Positions 58,104-64,000 of a stretch of DNA of 64,000 nucleotides are shown here, in pieces; within the stretch, counting starts at the first letter, position 1, and each line of letters starts with the position of its first letter. Below the pieces are notes generated by a model. That model ran no database searches and was not told where the DNA came from. It was given only the letters and a program-made list of their open reading frames with translations. Source of the DNA: Anniella stebbinsi (Eukaryota > Chordata > Lepidosauria > Squamata > Anniellidae); the NCBI GenBank assembly GCA_029215795.1, contig JARDYH010000007.1:102935263-102999262 (forward strand). Reading direction: 5' to 3'. The translations under genes were made by a program, and so were the position numbers.

Positions 58104-58789
58104 GTGAGCAGACCTGTGTGGGGCTGGGGGCTGGGGAGTTGCCCTGACAGCTTGGTAGAGAAGATGGGCAGCCTGTTTACAAAGCGAGGCGTCCAGATCC
58201 CCCTCCTCTCGGGTTTTCGGCCTGGGGTATCGTACTGGCGGACGGACGGGTTGGAAAGAAAGGCGTTGATTTTGGAAAGAGGAGTTGGGCGATGCATCAG
58301 GCCGGTGTGTCTGTATGGGAGGAATACAGGGCAAGCAAGTGTTATTGATGCGGTGCAATGTGATCAGTGGATTTTGATGCGATTGCAATGTTATGCCACG
58401 CTTTTCTAATAACATTTCATGCAGCTGTTGGTCCCTTGGTCTGTTATGGTAGCAGTGTAATGTCTTATTGCTTTATTCTGTATTGTTAAATGTAATAATG
58501 AGTTGGTTGGTTTGCTTGCTTGCTTGTTTGTAGGTTAGGGAGTTGTGCTCAACTTCAGGAGTGAAAGAATTTATGCAAGGGAGCTCTCTAGTTGGGGGTG
58601 GGGAGGTGTTGCTGGCACGTATGGATTCCATGCATTTTCATCTGCACTGAGGAAGGAGCCAGGTATTTAGAGGACAAACAGGCGATCTAGCATCTGATGA
58701 TACATTTGGGTGATGGTGGATTGGTGTGGAATTGCCTGGAATCTGTTTTTGCCAAAATAGAGTTAGAAGGGCCCTCAACAACCCTCTAA

Positions 58790-58912
58790 TCCAGCCTGCC
58801 CCAACCTGGTGCATTCCATATGTTTTGGACTACAATTCCCATTATTGTATTGGTCTTGCTGGCTGGGGCTGATGGGAGTTGTACTCCAACTATATTTGGG
58901 CTGGGGAAGTCT
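58790..58912. mobile_element. palindromic MITE-like repeat, copy 4 (MLF2 intron 1)
   Basis: 'CCCCAACCTGGTGC' and 'GGGCTGGGGAAG' are the ends. 'ACTACAATTCCCATTA' faces 'CTGATGGGAGTTGTACTCCA'. Confidence 0.65.
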
Positions 58913-59578
58913 GCTGATGCAGGAAATCCACTGCTACAGCACACCTGATAGGTGGCCATTCAACTGCTGCTTAAAAACCTAGTGTGGGCAGATGCAAAGG
59001 AGAGCAGCACTCCTGTGCTTAGCAGTTATGAAAGTAAGAGAACTTGGGCTTGTTGTGAAGTGATGAGAAAATCCGCTAAACTTGCTAAAGTTTCCCGTTG
59101 TTCATAGTTATTCAAGGTGCAGGAGCCCTGTCCATCTTTGCTTTGGGTGCCCTAACATAACCATTATAGTATGAATAAATAGTAGAAGTTGAAACCTCAA
59201 GGAAGAGGGCTGGGGTAGAGGGTGGATTGGTTGGCTTATTGTAAAGGTAATTTATGTTGGGTTACAACATTAGTGCTTCTTGGTAATTGTGTCATAACAC
59301 TTTTTGAGGTCTGCCTCCTTGTTTGCTTCTGTATGTGGAAAGCAAGTAGTAGCTGTGGGGTGCTGGAGGATGGTTATTGGTATTTATTTATGAACTGTCT
59401 AATGTGCTGGGTGCTGCATGTAGTTGCTATAGGAGAGTAAATAGTAGTAATAGACAGGGTATGTTGTTTAGTGTGGATGAGGGCAAGGAGAATAGGGCTG
59501 CACAAAAATAACTGTAAGAAAAGGGAGGCTGACATATACCTAAAACTCATATACACCTCTTGTTTCCCTTATGGACAG

Positions 59579-59651
59579 CCCACCCTGCATTTGAGGGAAT
59601 TATGTTCCGGTTCATGAGAGATGGAGAGCCAGAGGATCCAATGTTTGTGAT
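59579..59651 (+). CDS. MLF2: MLF2 first coding exon
   Basis: Acceptor CTTATGGACAG|CCC at 59577-59578, then 23 nt of leader, ATG at 59602, and donor GAT|GTGAGT. The donor splits codon 17 (AT|G, Met). Encodes the [16 protein letters not shown] signature. Confidence 0.93.
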
Positions 59652-62600
59652 GTGAGTACAGTCCTTAAGCCTTGCCTCTTGGGAGAGAAGCTGGGGGCTA
59701 AGTTTGGGATGGACTGCTAACTCCCTTGTGTATCTTCTCCTCCTTCAGGGACCCTCTCGCGATCCACCACCAGCATGTGAACCGTGTGCTCTCAGGTGGC
59801 TTTGGTTACAGCCCCTTCCTCAGCATCGGCAATGGAACTGTACCCGGAACACGCCAGGCTAGTCGAAGAATGCAGGTAATAGAAATCTGGGGGCTATGAC
59901 TAGGTGTGTGTGTGTTTTCCTTTGCCGTGAGTGTGAGTAAAGAAAGAGAAGTGATACCTTAGTCTCCATAGTCCTGTGTCAACTTTCAGAAGACGTTCTA
60001 TCATTATGGCTGAAAGAACCTGAAGATGTTTTTGGTGTGTCCCAAGAGGGACGCTGAAGAAACATGCAGTTTGTATTTTATTTAAAATATATTTTATCAT
60101 GCCTTGCCACTCAATAAGTCTTCAAAGAGGCTCACAAGAATTGAAAAAATGACATATAAAATCCTGAACCATACTCAAGTATGCCTAAAACATTTTAAAA
60201 TAAAAAGGACAAGGAGCAGCAGAGAACATCTCTATCAAATGCTTAGGGGAATAGCAGCATTTTAATTTGGTACCTAAAAGGTAGTAAAGTTGGGGCCATG
60301 GAAAGGGAGCCACGACAGAGAAGACTTTATGCCCACTTACCCCGTCTAGCTTCTGAAGACAGGAGCACCTATAATACTTAACAAGTCAAGACTCTAGTCC
60401 TCTTTTCAACAGTTTCCGGGCAGATACCTTAAGGAATCCTACATGCAGAAGATGATTGCAATCCCCTGCGGTTTATTCTCAGCATCTGGGGTATTCAGAG
60501 GTTTTGGAGGTTCTGTTTATTAGCCATGATAGCTAACTGGTTTGCTTCCATGCAGTTATCTGATCCCCTTTCTAAAGCAACCTAACTTAGTGGGTTATCA
60601 GTATATCGTCTATTAATATGTTCTGTAAATTGTTTTTCTGTTGTGCAAAGACTTTTTTTCCTTCTCTCTGTCCTAAACCTATTGCCATTGAACTCCATTG
60701 GATGACCCTGACTTCTAATATTATGAAGGGTGAAAAATTCTCTACTCATGCCATTCCAAATTTTATAAAGTGTGCTCATGTTTGCCTATAGCCATCTGTG
60801 TTCCAAACTAAAAAAAAACACCAAATATTTTAGCCTCTCCTCGCAGGAGAGTCCTTGATAATTTTGTAGCACAATACTGTAGGAGTTTACTCAAAAATAA
60901 GTGCCTTTGAACTTGTCTGTCTTATTTCTGAATAAACATATATTAGGGATACACCATTGTCAGTTGCGCTGTTCTGTTCTTTTTCCAGTGCTACAACAAA
61001 GTGACTAGAATGCGATACATTGTTCAAATGTGGCTGTACCACAGCTATATTTATAAGATACGATGCCAACTGTTTTATTTTCAATCCCTGTTTGAAATTC
61101 CCAGCATTTTCAACATGGGAAACTAAATTATACTGAGTCAAATCATTGCTCCATCTAGCCTAATTTGGCCACCCTCACTGGCAGCGGCTTCCCAAGGTCT
61201 TCCAGCCCTGCTATCTTTTCGCTTGAGATCAGGGGATTAACCTTTCTATATGTGAAGAATATGTTGTCCCACTGAGCTTTGACCTCTTTTAACCCACAAC
61301 TAGAGTATGCTGGGTTTGTGTCACTGGGCTGCTCATTATGACCCCAGAACATTTCTTGAAGTCATAGCCAATTTAAAGTTCACCCCTATTTATGTGAGAG
61401 TCAGTCCTGACCCTCACCCCCCAGCGCTCTGGTTCTGTTGTGCAACACGATGTGCTTACACCTGCCATTAGGTTGCCCAATCACCTAGTTTAGAGAGATC
61501 CTTTTGAACTCTCTTCATGAGCTTGCTTGGAATTTCATCATCCTGGATAAGTTGTTTTTTTCTGCAAACCTGGCTGTTTTCTTGTCCTATCTGATAATTG
61601 ATGAAGAAATTAAATAGCATCAGTCCCAGAACAGAGCAGGAACACTATCGTTCGGTTTGGGGTGGGGGAACAGTTGATTCACACCCACCCACCTCTTGTT
61701 GTTATCTAGTTACTGATATATAAGAGTGCCTGTCATCTTATCACATGTCTGCTAAGATTCTTTGGTAGCCTTTGATAAGAGATTTGTCGAAAGTCTTGAA
61801 AGTTTGCTTATATATAATATCTATCTATGCTTGTAGACACTCAACAATTTTTAAAAAGTTGTTAAAGCAAGACTGCTCTGCAGATGTCATGCAGATTATT
61901 CTTTAACAAGCCTTGTTCTGATAATTCTCTTTAATAATGCTTTACCTGGAGAAAATTGTTTACCTGGGACAAATGTTAGGCTGACAAGTTTTCGTTTCCT
62001 GCAATTACCCAGATTCTTCTTTAAAATTGGTGTTATATTGGTTACCTTCCAGTCTTCTGGTGAGGAGGTCGTGATAAATTACATACTTTAGTAAAATAGG
62101 AACTGCTTCACATTTGAGTACTTTATCCAACCCTGGTGTATTGTTATTTAATTTGTCAGTTTTAAAAAAATCTGTGATACTTGAAGAATGATGTTAAATA
62201 TAAATCTCCCCAAAATTAATGATTCAGGTGGAACTCTCCCTCCAAGAGCTTCTGCAGTGAAGACTGATGCAAAAGATTATTTTAGGATCCATGATACCTT
62301 CTCTGTCTTTTTTCAGGTTTATGCCTTTTTCCTCTAATAATCCTTCAGCCATTCTGCCTAATTCTTTGCTTCCATTTAAGATGTTTTTGCAAATAGTTTT
62401 AACAATTGGTTTCTCAGATGTTATTTCATGGTTTGCCTTATTATCAATTTACCTACGTTATGCCAGAGTTTGGCCACAATACACCAAAGTGTTCAGCATG
62501 CTTAAGCCCATTGATGTCATTGTACTTAAAGTCCCCTAACTCTGCTGAACTAAGGCTTGTGTGTGTTTAATCATTTAGGCACAACTTCCCATTTTTAAAG

Positions 62601-63282
62601 GAAGCCACTTTGCCTTTGACAGTGTTCTTGTCAGAATGGTTAAACAGTAATCTTTTTGGACTTCTAACCTTTCTAACCTGTGGGATATAGTTCTTTGAGT
62701 CTCTCTTATATGGCATTAAATAACCTTCAAGCTACTTAAAGAAACTTGACCTTACTTTTCAGTTTGTTTTTAATTAGTTATCGAATTTTTTGAGAGATTC
62801 CCCATTTTGAAATTAGATATGACTATGTTGCTGGACTTGCTGGGCAATTTACTGCATGAACATATGTTGAATCTAATAGTGTTATGGTTGCAGTTCATCT
62901 CTCTTTGACTCCTAAGCAATACTTGGGACTAAATCAAGAGTTGCCCCTCATCTTGCTTGTTCCATAGCTAATGTGGCAATTGTATGCCTAGTTAGTTGGG
63001 TAGAAGTCCCATTGAACTCAATAACACAGCACTAACTTGCAATTAAGCATGCAGAGGATTGTATCTAGAAGTGTCAGCGTAAATTTGGGTCATGATAATC
63101 AAATATCTTCACCACCCTCCAATCCCTTTACTGAATAGTGAGTCCCTTTGTCCTTTTCTATTCCAGGACATGGGTAGGTTGGAGAAAATAAGTTTATTAC
63201 AGAGGGGTAGAGTCTAATTGCTTTGTGTGCCTCTGTCCTTTTACAGGCAGGAACTGTTTCACCCTTTGGGATGGTAGGAATG
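59602..63282 (+). CDS. MLF2: myeloid leukemia factor 2 (MLF2), N-terminal part; gene runs off the right edge
   Basis: MLF2 is a nucleocytoplasmic protein of the MLF family, implicated in transcription and in condensates at nuclear-envelope herniations. Three coding exons are present: 59602-59651, 59749-59875 and 63247-63282. They encode 71 residues: [59 protein letters not shown] (in parts) and [12 protein letters not shown]. This follows the family N-terminus ([49 protein letters not shown]). The start ATG lies 23 nt into its exon. Introns are GT-AG (97 bp and 3371 bp) and phases agree. The next expected exon (SGGFMDMFGMM-like) is not in the window. The upstream head-to-head neighbour is PTMS. 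There is no frame damage. Confidence 0.94.
59749..59875 (+). CDS. MLF2: MLF2 second coding exon
   Basis: Acceptor CTCCTTCAG|G, donor CAG|GTAATA, 127 bp. Encodes residues 17 (completed) to 59, with [13 protein letters not shown] at its core. Confidence 0.94.
60580..60870. mobile_element. old CR1/L3-like LINE fragment
   Basis: 'CCAAACTAAAAAAAAACACC' (shortened), 'TTTAGCCTCTCCTCGCAGGA' and 'GAGTCCTTGATAATTTTGTA' resemble a conserved block found in old amniote CR1/L3 elements. Non-coding. Confidence 0.4.
61130..62560 (-). mobile_element. old CR1/L3-like LINE fragment, minus strand
   Basis: 'GAAATTAAATAGCATCAGTC', 'CCCAGAACAGAGCAGGAACA', 'GGTTACCTTCCAGTCTTCTG' and 'GATGCAAAAGATTATTTTAG' follow the antisense of an ancient LINE RT region known in amniotes. 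Frames are lost. A separate 'TACTGAGTCAAATCATTGCT' repeat lies at 61130-61220. Confidence 0.45.
63247..63282 (+). CDS. MLF2: MLF2 third coding exon (micro-exon)
   Basis: Acceptor CCTTTTACAG|GCA, donor ATG|GTAAGC. 36 bp, phase 0 at both ends, [12 protein letters not shown]. Confidence 0.9.
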
Positions 63283-63526
63283 GTAAGCCCTAATATTCTT
63301 CTCACATATACCTATCTTCTCAAGTGTAATTCTCTGACAACTTCTTCTCTAAGTAATATCCCAGTTTTCTTCTGTTAAAGAGTGATTTATTTTGAAATGA
63401 TGCAAGTAATGAGGCCTGTAAATTTCAGGAAAGTAGAAATGTGAAGGCTTATACTGTTTAGATCAGAGGAGGCCATGATAAAAGGGAGTAGAAGTGTCCT
63501 CTCTTTATCATCTCTTTCCAAGATAG

Positions 63527-63877
63527 AAACAAGAGGAAGTCAAAGAACAGGAAACGTTCATTGAAAATATTAAGATTTCACAGAACTTGAATGTTCCTGT
63601 CTCAGGAGATTTTTATGATCAAGAACCTGACCATGGTGAGAACAAGCTGCTTATTTGGATAATGAGATCATCCAGCTAGATTAGTTGGAGAGAAATAGTA
63701 GATGGGGGAGCCTTAACTCTCTTGTCTTCAGGGCACAAACCAGACCCAATTGGCACTTGGCAAAGCCATCTCAGGCATCAGGTCGTAGACCAAGGGGAGG
63801 GTAGTGGTGAAGAGTCTACGGACGTTTGGCTTAGTCTACTAGCCAATTTTGCTGCGCTTGTCAGAAAATTTAGGTGA
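63527..63877 (+). CDS. candidate alternative 3' exons of MLF2 (unconfirmed)
   Basis: Two exon-like segments follow MLF2 exon 3. The first, 63527-63635, has acceptor TTTCCAAGATAG|AAA and donor CATG|GTGAGA. The second, from 63732, has acceptor CTTGTCTTCAG|GG and runs to TGA at 63875-63877. Joined to exon 3 (phase 0) they read without a stop for 84 codons: KQEEVKEQETFIENIKISQN at the start, EESTDVWLSLLANFAALVRK near the end. This is not the conserved MLF2 continuation, and I recognise no family. It could be an alternative terminal exon pair, an unrelated gene, or chance. Confidence 0.3.
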
Positions 63878-63901
63878 AGGAATCGCTCAGATTGTATTGT
63901 G

Positions 63902-63956
63902 CTTTGGAGCAGGCAGAAGCAGCAAGGCTGTCTTGCTGCTTCTGCCTGTTCCAAAG
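63902..63956. ncRNA. perfect 25-bp stem hairpin
   Basis: 63902-63926 and 63932-63956 are reverse complements apart from one position that is a G-U pair in plus-strand RNA. The loop is GCTGT (63927-63931). It lies 25 nt after the stop of the candidate alternative exon. It could be a foldback transposon relic, a hairpin RNA, or a UTR structure. No homologue is known to me. Confidence 0.4.
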
Positions 63957-64000
63957 TTTGGGAGTGTGACACAAGACCCCTCCTCCTCCTCGTCCCTTTT

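Larger units (their letters stand above)
59876..63246 (+). other. MLF2 intron with old LINE fragments
   Basis: 3371 bp with no other gene. It carries recognisable old repeats (60580-60860, 61130-62560) and a palindromic repeat copy near 62980-63065. Confidence 0.6.

Noticed and set aside
57804..58409. 201-codon open frame (plus) and 160-codon antisense frame near the MLF2 promoter
   Set aside because: GC-rich promoter sequence with open frames on both strands, no recognisable domain, and a good splice donor inside. It is more likely 5' UTR and intron.

Overview
This window is nuclear DNA of an amniote, most likely a squamate reptile (lizard or snake). It has large introns, GT-AG exons, CpG-island promoters, CR1 and L2 LINE pieces with typical 3' tails, tRNA-derived SINEs, and many short palindromic DNA-transposon derivatives. 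No bacterial, phage or plasmid features are present, and there is no CRISPR array or rRNA gene.

Two protein-coding genes are recognisable by translation. Parathymosin (PTMS) lies on the minus strand; five coding exons run from 35488 down to 26194 and give a complete 106-residue protein. Myeloid leukemia factor 2 (MLF2) lies on the plus strand; three coding exons (59602-59651, 59749-59875, 63247-63282) are inside the window and the rest lies beyond the right edge. The divergent PTMS/MLF2 pair is, from memory, the neighbourhood and relative orientation seen in mammals, so this is conserved synteny. About 24 kb separates the two start codons. Near the middle of that interval (about 45.74-46.32 kb) is a CpG-rich, promoter-like block with no recognised gene. 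It carries a GC box, a perfect CArG box, a CCAAT box and a perfect 14-bp RFX X-box.

Layout: 1-24 kb is gene-poor and built of repeats. These include copies of a 320-bp hAT-like element made of two palindromes, a GC-rich 355-bp family full of GCGCAT, a third MITE-like family (2.5, 5.2 and 11.6 kb), a 1329-bp hAT-like element with an exact 8-bp target duplication and internal tandem palindromes (12139-13467), and a decayed L2 with a readable reverse transcriptase (about 14.0-16.0 kb). 24.9-36.1 kb holds PTMS with its 3' end, introns and CpG-island promoter. 36-57 kb is intergenic, with L2, CR1, SINE and hAT copies plus the orphan CpG block. 57.6-64 kb is MLF2 with its promoter region, old LINE fragments in its long intron, two unexpected exon-like open segments, and a 25-bp stem hairpin at the right edge.

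PTMS and MLF2 are both broadly expressed nuclear or nucleocytoplasmic proteins; nothing in the sequence shows that they act together. The most unusual signals are the candidate alternative 3' end of MLF2 with its hairpin, the orphan X-box/CArG CpG block, a hAT copy that appears to have carried flanking DNA to a second site, and several exact or nearly exact inverted repeats. All calls come from reading the sequence; no database search was possible.
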